The notes under the pieces are model-generated. The model was not told where the DNA came from, did not search any database, and saw only the letters and a list, made by a program, of their open reading frames with translations. A stretch of DNA of 64,000 bases from Xenopus tropicalis (Eukaryota > Chordata > Amphibia > Anura > Pipidae). Positions 20,602 through 33,103 of the stretch are shown one piece after another (position 1 is the first letter of the stretch; every line of letters starts with the position of its first letter). The position numbers and the translations under genes were made by a program. Where the stretch lies: contig NC_030677.2 in NCBI RefSeq assembly GCF_000004195.4, positions 45,633,142 to 45,697,141 of the forward strand, given 5' to 3'.

Positions 20602-22516
20602 GGGGGAGATTTACTAATCCACGAATCTGAATCCCGAATGGGAAAAAAACGGATTGGAAACGAACATTTTGCGACTTTTTCGTCGCTGTCGCAACTTTTT
20701 CACGAAATTTCGTATTGAGCGCTCCTAAACGGCGGGGAAACCTTTCCGACTTTGCATGATTTTGGAAGCCTCCCATAGGACTCAATGGCACTCTGCAGCT
20801 CCAACCTGGCCCAAGGAAAGTCTCCCATAGGGCTCAATGGCACTCTGCAGCTCCAACCTGGCCCAAGGAAAGTCTCCTATAGGGCTCAATGGCACTCTGC
20901 AGCTCCAACCCGGCCCAAGGAAAGTCTCCCATAGGGCTCAATGGCACTCTGCAGCTCCAACCTGGCCCAAGGAAAGTCTCCTATAGGATTCAATGGCACT
21001 CTGCAGCTCCAACCCGGCCCAAGGAAAGTCTCCCATAGGGCTCAATGGCACTCTGCAGCTCCAACCTGGCCCAAGGAAAGTCTCCCATAGGGCTCAATGG
21101 CACTCTGCAGCTCCAACCCGGCCCAAGGAAAGTCTCCCATAGGGCTCAATGGCACTCTGCAGCTCCAACCCGGCCCAAGGAAAGTCTCCCATAGGGCTCA
21201 ATGGCACTCTGCAGCTCCAACCCGGCCCAAGGAAAGTCTCCCATAGGGCTCAATGGCACTCTGCAGCTCCAACCTGGCCCAAGGAAGTCTCCCATAGGGC
21301 TCAATGGCACTCTGCAGCTCCAACCCGGCCCAAGGAAAGTCTCCCATAGGGCTCAGTGGCACTCTGCAGCTCCAACCCGGCCCAAGGAAAGTCTCCCATA
21401 GGGCTCAGTGGCACTCTGCAGCTCCAACCTGGCCCAAGGAAAGTCTCCCATAGGGCTCAATGGCACTCTGCAGCTCCAACCTGGCCCAAGGAAAGTCTCC
21501 CATAGGGCTCAATAACACTCTGCAGCTCCAACCTGGCCCAAGGAAAGTCTCCCATAGGACTCGATGGCACTCTGCAGCTCCAACCTGGCCCAAGGAAAGT
21601 CTCCTATAGGATTCAATGGCACTCTGCAGCTCCAACCCGGCCCAAGGAAAGTCTCCCATAGGGCTCAATGGCACTCTGCAGCTCCAACCCGGCCCAAGGA
21701 AAGTCTCCCATAGGGCTCAATGGCACTCTGCAGCTCCAACCTGGCCCAAGGAAAGTCTCCCATAGGGCTCAATGGCACTCTGCAGCTCCAACCCGGCCCA
21801 AGGAAAGTCTCCCATAGGGCTCAATGGCACTCTGCAGCTCCAACCCGGCCCAAGGAAAGTCTCCCATAGGGCTCAATGGCACTCTGCAGCTCCAACCCGG
21901 CCCAAGGAAAGTCTCCCATAGGGCTCAATGGCACTCTGCAGCTCCAACCTGGCCCAAGGAAGTCTCCCATAGGGCTCAATGGCACTCTGCAGCTCCAACC
22001 CGGCCCAAGGAAAGTCTCCCATAGGGCTCAGTGGCACTCTGCAGCTCCAACCCGGCCCAAGGAAAGTCTCCCATAGGGCTCAGTGGCACTCTGCAGCTCC
22101 AACCTGGCCCAAGGAAAGTCTCCCATAGGGCTCAATGGCACTCTGCAGCTCCAACCTGGCCCAAGGAAAGTCTCCCATAGGGCTCAATAACACTCTGCAG
22201 CTCCAACCTGGCCCAAGGAAAGTCTCCCATAGGACTCGATGGCACTCTGCAGCTCCAACCTGGCCCAAGGAAAGTCACGATACTGAAGCTTGAATGAATC
22301 CGAAACTTTCGTACTCGGCTCGACAGTACGATTATTTCGCGACGGCGACGAAAAATGCGCGACAATTCGCGAAAAAGTCGTGCCGGCAACGAAAAAGTTG
22401 CTAAAATTCGCAAAAAAGTCACAACGACGACGGAAAAAATCGCAAAAATACCGATCATAACAAAAAAAACGCATTCGGATGCTTTTCGGACGTTCGTGGA
22501 TTAGTAAATGTCCCCC
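20602..22516 (+). mobile_element. element B: GGGGG-ended inverted-repeat element with minisatellite core
   Basis: The left end is GGGGGAGATTTACTAATCCACGAA. The right end in reverse complement is GGGGGACATTTACTAATCCACGAACG. TAA lies directly outside both ends (20599-20601 and 22517-22519), a perfect 3-bp target duplication. The outer arms share TTCGC and CGACTTTTTC words with element A. The junctions around the array (GACTTTGCATGA before, AAAGTCACGATACTGAAGCTT after) are the same as in A, so both come from one ancestor. Confidence 0.82.
20772..22275 (+). repeat. 52-bp minisatellite, about 29 units, with 675-bp higher-order repeat
   Basis: Same unit as in element A. Rare variants recur exactly 675 bp apart. 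The 51-bp unit (AAGGAAGTC) occurs near 21283 and 21958, the AATAACACTC unit near 21511 and 22186, and CTCGATGG near 21562 and 22237. The period equals 13 units minus one base. A block of about 13 units was therefore duplicated as a whole, recently. Confidence 0.95.
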
Positions 22517-22519
22517 TAA

Positions 22520-23572
22520 GTATTATCAAGATAAATATTTGATGTGTATTAACTTTTTATGACATATATTTTTTTATTTTAGGATTACTATAGTTTTGTA
22601 GTACAACTGAAGCACTGTCTAAATGCTGTAGTGAATTATGTAAATAGTCCAGCCCACCATGTATTCATTAACACAGCTTGATGAGATGCTGAGTATGATG
22701 CTCTACCATCTATCTAATGTGGCTGGGGTTATAGATATTACTCTGCCCTCCTATGTGTTACCCTGCAGCAGTATGTAGTTTGGATGCAGATTATCTTCCC
22801 CATAATATGAGAATGAGGATATAAGTCTTTGGAGTTGACTAAAGTATTAGGATGAGACTGGAAACTGGACAAGAAAGTAAAGGAAATGTAAAAAAGTCAG
22901 GGAATGGTACACAGTGAACAGTAACCAATGGCATACAATAAGCACAACCATGGAAATATGGATATTCAGCTCGTTGTTGACAAACTTTTATGTGCAGCAA
23001 TGTAGTGGTGGCTAAATATAAATGCCATGGGCTTACCAGCAATGCTACCATAAGGTGGGAGATGATGTCCTTCATCAACAGAACAATTTTATAAAGCATT
23101 GTGCTAGGTCATCAAAATAAGGTGGCTGTACTGCAACAAACAGTCTTTTTTCTATGTGGTTTATAATAAAACCAATAAACATTTCAGTTGAAAAAAAAAT
23201 TAGGTGGCTGCAAGGGACCGAATGTTGGTGCAGGGAAGGTATACTGACTGGCCAACAGAAGGAGTTAATTACAGAGAAGGAATTTGGGAATTATGTAAAT
23301 AAATATAATAGTTTATGCTGGAGACATGACAGAATCACCAGCCTCTAAACATTAAAGTGTTGTGCTACTTTGTGTACCCTCCATCATCCATTATCAAGAA
23401 GCTTTGCTGGCCAAAACATTCCCAAGGTGCACAATGATTTCTAGCTATATTCCTGCTCATACCTGCTGTAGTCTGAAAGGGCAGTGTATTGTAAAGTACT
23501 AGATCTACATATTGAAACAGAGATGATCTTACAACAACATCTATTGCAAAAATGAAAAATCTGCAGATCACT
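22520..23572. other. no gene recognised
   Basis: No supported feature. Confidence 0.4.
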
Positions 23573-23900
23573 TAAGGTGGCCACACACATGGCAATTTTC
23601 AATCTCTCGTGCGACCATCAGTCACACGAAAGATCATTCCCACCCTCCGCAGACATTCAGGGCTGAATTGTTAGATATGGAGGTAGAAACAATAGGATTT
23701 CTACCTCCTTCTGCCGATTCAGCCCTGAAGGCAGATTTTGTTCAGGCGCCTTCAATGGCGCCCGATCAAAATCTTTTAACCCACCCGATTTCTACCAGCC
23801 TTCTGCGATATCGGTTACCTTGCTGAGTTGCCATACAAGCACCGAATATCGTACAAAACGAGGTTTCATAGAATATCATCGGTACGTATGGCCAGCTTTA
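23573..23900. mobile_element. MITE with TAAGGTGGCCACACAC termini
   Basis: The left end is TAAGGTGGCCACACACATGG and the right end is CGTATGGCCAGCTTTA. Internal inverted blocks include GGCTGAATTGTTAGA...CGATTCAGCC and TTTCTACCTCC-type arms around 23680-23720. Same family as 13627-13920. Confidence 0.65.
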
Positions 23901-24308
23901 GACAGACAAAATGCTGCCAGCACAATTACAGATCTAGTTGCTGAGTAAATCTCTACTAGTAGCAGTGTGTTTACAGAGTTAGCTACAGATCAAAGCCAGC
24001 AAATGTAGAGCACAGGATAACTTTTATTAACCCAATGACACTGACTATTGTCATTTTGTACTCCAGTAAATTAGGCAATAAAAACTTACTTACTCTATGT
24101 TTTTCTGTTTTTTAGTAGCCCCTCCTATCCCTTGAATAGAATATCTTATGTTCTACTGTAATACCTTTTTGGTCCTAACAGTCCACTTTGGTGCAGCATG
24201 TGATTACTTCACATTAACCCAAATGGGGTACTTGTAGCAGACATAAACTTACACAAACAATTTTAAAGAAAAAATATACCCCCAGAATGAGTACTGAACC
24301 AACACTAA

Positions 24309-24828
24309 GGGGCACATTTACTAACCCACAAATCCGAATTGGAAAAATTCCGATTGGAAAACGAACATTTTGCGACTTTTTCGTATTTTTTGCGATTTTT
24401 TCAACGCCTTTACGACTTTTCGGATATTGTCGCGACTTTATTGTTACCAATACGATTTGCACGAAAAAACGCGAGTTTTTCGTAGCCATTACGATGCGCT
24501 CGTATCTTGTCGCGACTTTTTCGTATTGAGCGCTCGTAAGCGGCGGGCGAAACTTTCAGACTTAGCATGATTTTGGAAGCCTCCCATAGGACTCAATGGC
24601 ACCCTGCAGCTCCAACCTGGCCCAAGAAAAGTCACCATACTGAAGCTTGAATGAATCCGAATCTTTAGTACTCGGCGCGAAGGCTACGAAAAAGTCGCGA
24701 CTTTTCGCGCAAGTAGTAACGCTACGAAAAAATCGCCATTCGCGACAATTTTCCGAAAAATACCGATCATTATGAAAAAAACGCAATCGGACGCATTCGG
24801 CCAGTTCGTGCGTAAGTAAATGTGCCCC
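24309..24828 (+). mobile_element. element C: same family, with a single 52-bp unit
   Basis: The ends are GGGGCACATTTACTAACCCACAAA and, at the right, GTAAGTAAATGTGCCCC. TAA flanks both (24306-24308 and 24829-24831). The arms carry CGACTTTTTCGTA words as in A. The core holds one minisatellite unit (24583-24634) between the same junction sequences used in A and B. C is therefore either the unexpanded ancestor form or a collapsed array. Confidence 0.8.
24583..24634 (+). repeat. solitary 52-bp minisatellite unit
   Basis: It runs CCCATAGGACTCAATGGC...CCAAGAAAAGTC, preceded by GATTTTGGAAGCCT and followed by ACCATACTGAAGCTTGAATGAA. Those are the same flanks that bound the long arrays. Confidence 0.9.
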
Positions 24829-24831
24829 TAA

Positions 24832-27781
24832 GGGGCCCATTCATGACACCAAAAAAAAATTTTCAGAAAAAAACATTTTTCCAATTTATAGAACTTTTCG
24901 TAATGACCACGATAACATTGTTAAAATTACGCAACTTTTTTGTGGTTTGCGTTAACTTCCACAAAAAATCATATTTTTCGCAGAGACTACGACCATTTCA
25001 GAATTCATTCAAGTTTTGGTATCCTATTTTCTTTTGGCCAGGCTGGAGCTGCAGAGTGCCATTGAGCCCTATGGGAGACTTTCCTTGGGCCAGGTTGGAG
25101 CTGCACAGTGCCATTGAGTCCTATGGGAGACTTTCCTTGGGCCAGGTTGGAGCTGCAGAGTGCCATTGAGCCCTATGGGAGACTTTCCTTGGGCCAGGTT
25201 GGAGCTGCAGAGTGCCATTGAGCCCTACGGGAGACTTTCCTTGGGCCGGGTTGGAGCTGCAGAGTGCCATTGAGCCCTACGGGAGACTTTCCTTGGGCCA
25301 GGTTGGAGCTGCAGAGTGCCATTGAGCCCTATGGGAGACTTTCCTTGGGCCGGGTTGGAGCTGCAGAGTGCCATTGAGCCCTATGGGAGACTTTCCTTGG
25401 GCCGGGTTGGAGCTGCAGAGTGCCATTGATTCCTATGGGAGACTTTCCTTGGGCCGGGTTGGAGCTGCAGAGTGCCATTGAGCCCTATGGGAGACTTTCC
25501 TTGGGCCAGGTTGGAGCTGCAGAGTGCCATTGAGCCCCATGGGAGGCTTTCCTTGGGCCAGGTTGGAGCTGCAGAGTGCCATTGAGCCCTATGGGAGACT
25601 TTCCTTGGGCCAGGTTGGAGCTGCAGAGTGCCATTGAGCCCTATGGGAGACTTTCCTTGGGCCAGGTTGGAGCTGCAGAGTGCCATTGAGTCCTGGTTGG
25701 AGCTGCAGAGTGCCATTGAGCCCTATGGGAGGCTTTCCTTGGGCCGGGTTGGAGCTGCAGAGTGCCATTGAGCCCTATGGGAGACTTTCCTTGGGCCAGG
25801 TTGGAGCTGCAGAGTGCCATTGAGCCCTATGGGAGACTTTCCTTGGGCCGGGTTGGAGCTGCAGAGTGTTATTGGCCCTATGGGAGACTTTCCTTGGGCC
25901 AGGTTGGAGCTGCAGAGTGTTATTGAGCCCTATGGGAGACTTTCCTTGGGCCAGGTTGGAGCTGCAGAGTGCCATTGAGCCCTATGGGAGACTTTCCTTG
26001 GGCCAGGTTGGAGCTGCAGAGTGCCATTGAGCCCTATGGGAGACTTTCCTTGGGCCGGGTTGGAGCTGCAGAGTGCCATTGAGCCCTATGGGAGACTTTC
26101 CTTGGGCCGGGTTGGAGCTGCAGAGTGCCATTGAGCCCTATGGGAGACTTTCCTTGGGCCGGGTTGGAGCTGCAGAGTGCCATTGAGCCCTATGGGAGAC
26201 TTTCCTTGGGCCAGGTTGGAGCTGCAGAGTGTTATTGAGCCCTATGGGAGACTTTCCTTGGGCCGGGTTGGAGCTGCAGAGTGCCATTGAGCCCTATGGG
26301 AGACTTTCCTTGGGCCAGGATGGAGCTGCAGAGTGCCATTGAGCCCTATGGGAGACTTTCCTTGGGCCGGGTTGGAGCTGCAGAGTGTTATTGAGCCCTA
26401 TGGGAGACTTTCCTTGGGCCAGGTTGGAGCTGCAGAGTGCCATTGAGCCCTATGGGAGACTTTCCTTGGGCCAGGTTGGAGCTGCAGAGTGCCATTGAGT
26501 CCTATGGGAGACTTTCCTTGGGCCAGGTTGGAGCTGCAGAGTGCCATTGAGCCCTATGGGAGGCTTTCCTTGGGCCAGGTTGGAGCTGCAGAGTGCCATT
26601 GAGCCCTATGGGAGACTTTCCTTGGGCCAGGTTGGAGCTGCAGAGTGCCATTGAGCCCTATGGGAGACTTTCCTTGGGCCAGGTTGGAGCTGCAGAGTGC
26701 CATTGAGCCCTATGGGAGGCTTTCCTTGGGCCGGGTTGGAGCTGCAGAGTGCCATTGAGCCCTATGGGAGACTTTCCTTGGGCCAGGTTGGAGCTGCAGA
26801 GTGCCATTGAGCCCTATGGGAGACTTTCCTTGGGCCGGGTTGGAGCTGCAGAGTGTTATTGGCCCTATGGGAGACTTTCCTTGGGCCAGGTTGGAGCTGC
26901 AGAGTGTTATTGAGCCCTATGGGAGACTTTCCTTGGGCCAGGTTGGAGCTGCAGAGTGCCATTGAGCCCTATGGGAGACTTTCCTTGGGCCAGGTTGGAG
27001 CTGCAGAGTGCCATTGAGCCCTATGGGAGACTTTCCTTGGGCCGGGTTGGAGCTGCAGAGTGTTATTGAGCCCTATGGGAGACTTTCCTTGGGCCGGGTT
27101 GGAGCTGCAGAGTGCCATTGAGCCCTATGGGAGACTTTCCTTGGGCCAGGTTGGAGCTGCAGAGGGCCATTGAGCCCTATGGGAGACTTTCCTTGGGCCA
27201 GGTTGGAGCTGCAGAGTGCCATTGAGCCCTATGGGAGACTTTCCTTGGGCCGGGTTGGAGCTGCAGAGTGCCATTGAGCCCTATGGGAGACTTTCCTTGG
27301 GCCGGGTTGGAGCTGCAGAGTGCCATTGAGCCCTATGGGAGACTTTCCTTGGGCCAGGTCGGAGCTGCAGAGTGCCATTGAGCCCTATGGGAGACTTTCC
27401 TTGGGCCAGGTTGGAGCTGCAGAGTGCCATTGAGCCCTATGGGAGACTTTCCTTGGGCCGGGTTGGAGCTGCAGAGTGCCATTGAGCCCTATGGGAGACT
27501 TTCCTTGGGCCGGGTTGGAGCTGCAGAGTGCCATTGAGTCCCTATGGGAGGCTTCCAAAATCATGCACTGAAGTTTCAAAGCCAGAAAGGTTTTCGCGCC
27601 GGTTACGATTGCTCGGAACTGAAAATTTTGTGACTTTCGGATCGCAACCACGATATGTTCGTACAACCAAGAAAAGAATGTTCATGACATTTTCACACAT
27701 AAGAAATTATCGTGGTTACTGCAAATTTTTTCCAATCAAGCTTTTAACCAGCCAAAATTTGTGCTTTAATGAATGGGCCCC
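24832..27781 (-). mobile_element. element D: GGGGCCCATTCAT-ended element with inverted minisatellite
   Basis: The left end is GGGGCCCATTCATGACACC. The right end in reverse complement is GGGGCCCATTCATTAAAGC. It abuts C, sharing the TAA at 24829-24831. On the right, TAA follows after one extra A (27783-27785). Its termini differ from A, B and C. The array junctions (TCATTCAAGTTTTGGTATC before, GGCTTCCAAAATCATGCA after, in reverse) are homologous to theirs. Confidence 0.72.
25031..27550 (-). repeat. 52-bp minisatellite, about 48 units, with 987-bp higher-order repeat
   Basis: This is the largest array, in reverse orientation. A 51-bp unit with GTTATTGGCCC recurs at about 25868 and 26855, exactly 987 bp apart (19 units minus one base), and neighbouring variants repeat with it. 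One irregular junction (GAGTCCTGGTTGG near 25688) marks a deletion between units. Confidence 0.95.
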
Positions 27782-28505
27782 ATAATGTAGATCCTAAAAC
27801 GAGACCCATTGAAGAACCATACCAAACTGAAATATATACTGGTAACTATTTCAGAGTTTACCCTTAGCCACCATTTTGGGTAAGTTTGTGTACTCCCTAA
27901 GAGATCAACAGACAGGAAATAATGCAGCTCTAACTGTAACAGGAAGAAGTGTGGGAGTAAAAGAAGTAGTCAAGCCATTGGCAAATGTAACCCAGCATAG
28001 TTGTGTGTCCTGTGAGTCGTATGAGCCAGCACTTAAAAGGCAGTTTTCTATTACCCAAATACTACTAGAAAAGTATATTTTTATGATGGTTTATTTAGAT
28101 GAAGCAGGGTTTTACATATGGGATGTTTTATGCAATATATTTTTATAGAGACTGACATTGTTTAGGGGTATAGTTTTCCTTTAAGCGAATTTCAAGTAAA
28201 TAGTCTCTTCATCTTTTAAAATATATGATCCTTAATCCCAGTCAGGATGATTAGGTTAGCTAGCTGTAGTTAAGTAATAAGTAAAAGTAGTTCCTCTCAA
28301 TAGTGTAGAAGGGGCCCCAAAAGCTCTCAGGGCAATAGGCAATAAAAGTCATATAAGGGAATAAAAATGTAATAAGAATAAAAAATACAATTTTGCAATG
28401 AGACATTTTTGCATTGCCCATATTGCTTCGCTATTATTAACTCCGCCTTATATAGAGGTAACATTACCTCTCTATTGTCATTGCCTGAGACTTTACTATT
28501 ATTTT

Positions 28506-28533
28506 ACCTACTACTACTACTACTACTACTACT
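28506..28533. repeat. (ACT)n microsatellite
   Basis: About nine uninterrupted CTA/ACT triplets, then an interrupted continuation to 28545. Confidence 0.9.
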
Positions 28534-29145
28534 ATCTACTACTTTATAACTACCCATTTGAACCAATCTACTTATCGACTTCACTGCAACTGCACTTCTG
28601 TTGTGCCTCAGCATGGCTGGAAGAGTGACTTCCTGACTGTACCAAGAAATCCTATGGTGTCACAATTTTTACAGTAAATGACTGTACCACAGCAATGAAC
28701 TCATCTCTAAACTTCTCAGTCCATATATTTTTACTGAACTGCATTATAGTGTTAAAAGCAATGTTGCTCGTTTGTAAGCCTAACTTGCATGCAGTTTTAC
28801 ATCTCAGATTCTGTATTTTATACATATCGATTCTGTCTGATTTCGGATTCGCTCCTGCTCCCTGCTGTGCCGGTGCTTTATTTACTGAGGCAAGGATTCT
28901 AATCCACAAAGAATAGATGGAATAAGATCTTCAGCACCAAACTGAAGAACAAGAATATTTACAAATACCCTAAAGTCATTTTGACATTATGCAAACGAGC
29001 CAAGTTATAAGTCTTTCCCCGGAACTAGAAGCAATTACTGTATGTTCAACCTCCCAACTGATGTTCAAGATCAGCCAAGTATTTTAGAGCACTGTGAGGG
29101 CCTACCTATCTGCTTTCTCAAGTGGTTGTTTCCTAGGGGATTAAT

Positions 29146-29161
29146 GGGGGGGGGGGGGGGG
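29146..29161. repeat. poly-G run (16)
   Basis: Sixteen consecutive G. Likely length-variable and error-prone in assembly. Confidence 0.95.
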
Positions 29162-32100
29162 AGTCTGCAGGCTTTTAAATAGGAAGCCATTTCGTACTGC
29201 AGAAGAAGTTTAGGCATTGCTAAAAGGTTTATATTCTCAGAGTTTGAGATGTTAAGGATCCCATAACCAATAAAAATCATCGCTACAAATAAATCATTCT
29301 GTAACAGCTGTCAGGTGCATAACAGCAAATGTAACTCATGCTTTTCCCCATTGCACTGCCTCCTCATTAGATTTCAAACATAAGTACGAGATGATTTATC
29401 CTTGCACTATACAAATAGGTCTTCTTTGGAAGCATGGTGTTTTTAAGAGGAGAAGAATCGCTTATAATTTGAACGTGTATAACATTTACAAAAGTTAACA
29501 AAAGGAGCAGGAAAAATACAGCCTGCCTTTCACAAGCATGATTTTTTTTTTTGTCTTCGAAATGTCAAAAGCCCAGTGACCTTCCTCATTTTTTTTATTC
29601 CATCTTTTTTAGATAAACGAAATGAGCTAGCGCTATGTTTCATGGCATCCACACATAGAGTGACAGTTAGAAGTGACAGTAATGGCTGGGGAAGTTAATA
29701 ATAGATATATATTGGTAGATCTTGAATAAAAGAAAAAAATAATAAATTGCAGCTACTTCCGTAGCTCGGCAGAAACAAAAAAAAAATGTTTTTCGTAAGT
29801 GAAAATTTAACTCCTGAAAATTCCACTTTAGTACAGCAGAATAAAAGCCATTTCATGCCTCTGCCATTTCTGGAACATTTTAAAATGACTTACGTGCAAT
29901 AGTACTGACACCACCTTAACCGCGGGATAGCAGATCTAGTCACATAACGCTTCCCTGTTGGGGACTTTGTGCTACAGCCTGTGGTTGCTGCGCATGTAGG
30001 AGACAAGTTAAATGAGACTATGGTTTTGGCTCTGATTTAGGAGACTGTGAACTTGTGATATGAATTTAAGACATTAATTAAGGAACCATGCTCAGTTTAT
30101 TAATATACTTATTATGTTTTGGATTTAGAAGTCGACAATTTTTACCACCCCAGAGTGCATTAATAAGGTAAAAATGTCCAATGGCAAATTAAATGTCTGT
30201 AGACTTCGTTACACTTTGCCTTTGAGAATTTTATTATTTGATGTATTTTTTTTTTTGGACGACTGGTCAGTTAACATTTCCTAATATAGCAATAATTAAA
30301 ATGCAGCCCCATTATTTTATTCCCCATAGAGTATAGGGGTTGTGGAGTTTTAGTGAGTTTTCATAAGGGGGGAACAGAGTGGCAAAGTCTGCCCTTTAGT
30401 GATGTGTCAGATAAACTTCCTAGTGTTTAAATTTAAGGGGGTGGGTCATAAAGGGTCTTTTATTAAGTGCAAAAAAATATATGCAAATAAAGGGTGCAAT
30501 TCACCATGTTTTTGCACTTTCCGTGCATCCTGACAAATTGCAACAGGTCCTTGCACTCCATTCAGCAGCACTGTATGAAGGGTGGGCAGGGTAGGCAAAT
30601 AGGGTAGCCCCTCTGGCCCAATACCCATCCCTTAACTTGCTTGTAATTCAGAGGGGGTACAGGACACCACAGCATGTGCCCATTGGTGCTGCACTTTGCA
30701 CCTAGAGCTGGATTTCATGTTATTAGGTACAGAACACAGCCAGACCCTTGACACAAGTGCTTTTAGAATGTACACTAAGGGGCATAACTTAGTACTCTTG
30801 CTCTTGTATACAGGGTGTCTATAAATGGCCCTTATATTATATACACCTGTATTTCCCACTGTTTCCCAAGGATGAATGGAGAATATGAAGCATACAGAAT
30901 CTGTAAGGCCTAGGTCAGTTCATAACGGACACTATGAAAACATGGCTAATTGGAGTTAGGGCTAGCCGCTCGACCCTATAAAGAGGTTCTCTAGTAGTGC
31001 ATGATAGTTAGGCATATTTAGTGAGCACCTTCCATGAGGAGGTGTGAGTTAGTTCTCTACTGATGTCCTTCACCCAGTTTGGGACACACTGTAAGTGATG
31101 AGAGCGAGGGCACAGCTCAGTGCTTATTTGGAATGCTGCTGTAAGTCCCATTTTGTCAGCCAGGATAGTATTTCGTTCATATCATTTTTAATAAGTAGCT
31201 TTTTTAGTGTTTTGACATTAAACAATAACCAATTTAGTTTCCAACTGGCATTGTGTCACTAGCAAGCTCCAGGAAGTGAACTGACATTTTTAGCTAATAC
31301 TGAACAGAGAGAGTGTTTGAATTGTACTGTGTGATGTGTGCAGTGGTGTCACAGATGATAAAGTGATGGTCTAGATTTAGAGTCCTTTAAAATCAAGCTT
31401 AAACGCCCACATAACACAAAATTGTCAGCTCTGACAACCTGTCTGTTCATGCCCCATCTCTGAGCATTGGGGGGGGATAGTTAGTGATACTAGCACTCCC
31501 CTTTATAGGGCTGCATAGGAATGGGCTGCATAGGAATTCCTTGTGTCTATTTAGAAAAAATGTCCTGCATATAATCTCTATTTTCATTTTTTAAATTTGT
31601 GTTCTGAATTTTGAAAAATAATTGTTACTTCACAACAGTATGTGAGGAAAAGCTAATGTGCTTCCATTTGCTCCCTTTTACTGTGAGCTTTGGACAGAAG
31701 CACAAGGGGTAAGCAAAGTAAAGCCTATTCTCCCATACCTGCTGCTGCTGAATACTTCTTTGGTTTTTGGATTCTTATATTGCCTTGTATTTGCTCCTTG
31801 CGCTAGAATATAAACAAATCAGTTATAAGCATGATGGGGGCACTGTGGGTGTTCTTAGTTAAGGCTTAAATGCATTGTGCAAAACACTGCTTAAAGGAGC
31901 AGTGTGCCCAAAGTATATAGCCATTTATATATTGCATTCCCCTTTAGCACTGCTGTTTAATGCTGAGATGTAGATGTGTAACAGTGACAGTGCACCTCGT
32001 GTGCACCTTCATTTCTCTATTAGATTTTGCAGTGAGACATGACATATAAATGATCCTGGTTATTATATCAGGCTACCTTACAAACCTTTTATAATCAGAA

Positions 32101-32826
32101 GAATGTTCTGAATAGTATAGTATATAAATATAGTAAATAATAGAACGGCACTTCAGACACACGTGACTGTAGGCGTGGCTGTCTAGAGGGTCCCCTGCTC
32201 AGTCTCACACACCTGACACACAGGTCAGACTAGCATCACAGCACCCCAAAGACCAACCAATGCTCACAACTCATATACAACTTGCTGCCACCACTCTCAT
32301 ACTTCTTACACTGGCGATGAGAGATGCCAAGCACACTGGTAGAGAAAGGGTTAATGTAAAGAACCGACACACACACTCTCCTTACCAGCAGTCAAAGGGT
32401 TAATCAGCACACAGCATACAGAGGGCTAAGGCACACAACACAGTTACACACTCGGAGGTTAGGTACGTTTTAGAGCATCAAGGACAAACTTATTAAATTT
32501 TATATTTAATATTATAAAAAGTATAACAGTGCAAGTTAAAACAAGATGTTACAAAAAAGGACATACGATAAAACAAGTACAAACAGTTTTAAAATAAAAG
32601 GGAAAAATATAGAAGTCCTATACTATACCAAGCAAAGTCCTTCTAGTCCTGGAGGCAAGGGGAAACCACAGGATAAACTTCCAATAGAAATTGGTCCTCC
32701 ACAGAATATCAGAGTATAGTCAGAAGAGCTGACTATTTATCCCAGTTTGCAGGGGATCAGGTAACTGGACACTCCCCCTCCCTCAGGAATGCAAGGGGCG
32801 GGGCCATTAGCAGGACACAGCGTGAG

Positions 32827-32833
32827 TTTTATA
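32827..32833 (-). promoter_or_regulatory. TATA-like box of the minus-strand LTR
   Basis: GGATATAAAACTC on the minus strand, about 580 bp into the LTR-like sequence once the hAT insertion is removed. Its place follows from the LTR interpretation. Confidence 0.3.
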
Positions 32834-33103
32834 TCCTCCTGTGTATGGACTGAGTGTATGGACTGGTCCAATGATACCAATGTCCATAACTCCTTGTGGG
32901 AACATAATAGAAAGATGAAATTAGATTCATCAATTCTAAATGATCCCACCGGTCCCATACAGACTAAACATCACTACTGTGTGACCTGCCCCTGCCCAGA
33001 TACTCCTATCTGACAAACCGAGAACCCAAATCCAGCGATGTTTGGACCCGTATGAAAGGCCATCTTAAATGAAACATATACTCAGGTTTTGGTACCTCTA
33101 GTA

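Larger units (their letters stand above)
24263..28184. mobile_element. T2/Kolobok-type element split by elements C and D
   Basis: The left tip is TTAAAGAAAAAATATACCCCCAG (TTAA at 24263-24266). The right tip is GGGGTATAGTTTTCCTTTAA (TTAA at 28181-28184). After the insertions the body resumes near 27783 with ACCATACCAAACTGAAATATATA, CAGCTCTAACTGTAACAGGAAGAAGTGTGG and GAAGCAGGGTTTTACATATG. I remember these blocks, in this order, from one Xenopus T2 family. Only about 40 bp of it lies left of element C. A 3'-end copy of the same family lies at 62880-62980. Confidence 0.68.
28185..32119. other. long gene-free stretch with microsatellites
   Basis: No exon-like ORF is supported. An (ACT)n microsatellite lies at 28506-28533 and a run of 16 G at 29146-29161. 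A T2-like tip (TTAAAGGAGCAGTG) lies near 31892 without a clear partner. Other repeats may be present but too old to recognise. Confidence 0.4.

Noticed and set aside
21149..22076. Repeated open frames of about 66 codons in the minisatellite arrays (also at 25381-26962 and 10604-10849)
   Set aside because: They follow from reading a 52-bp unit in three rotating frames. Each ends at the TAG in CCATAGG and there is no coding signature.
20772..22275. CRISPR-like regular repeats
   Set aside because: The repeats are directly tandem with no spacers and lie in eukaryotic DNA inside a MITE. A minisatellite explains them.
27876..28148. 90-codon ORF
   Set aside because: It falls inside the T2-type MITE and reads through its conserved non-coding blocks.
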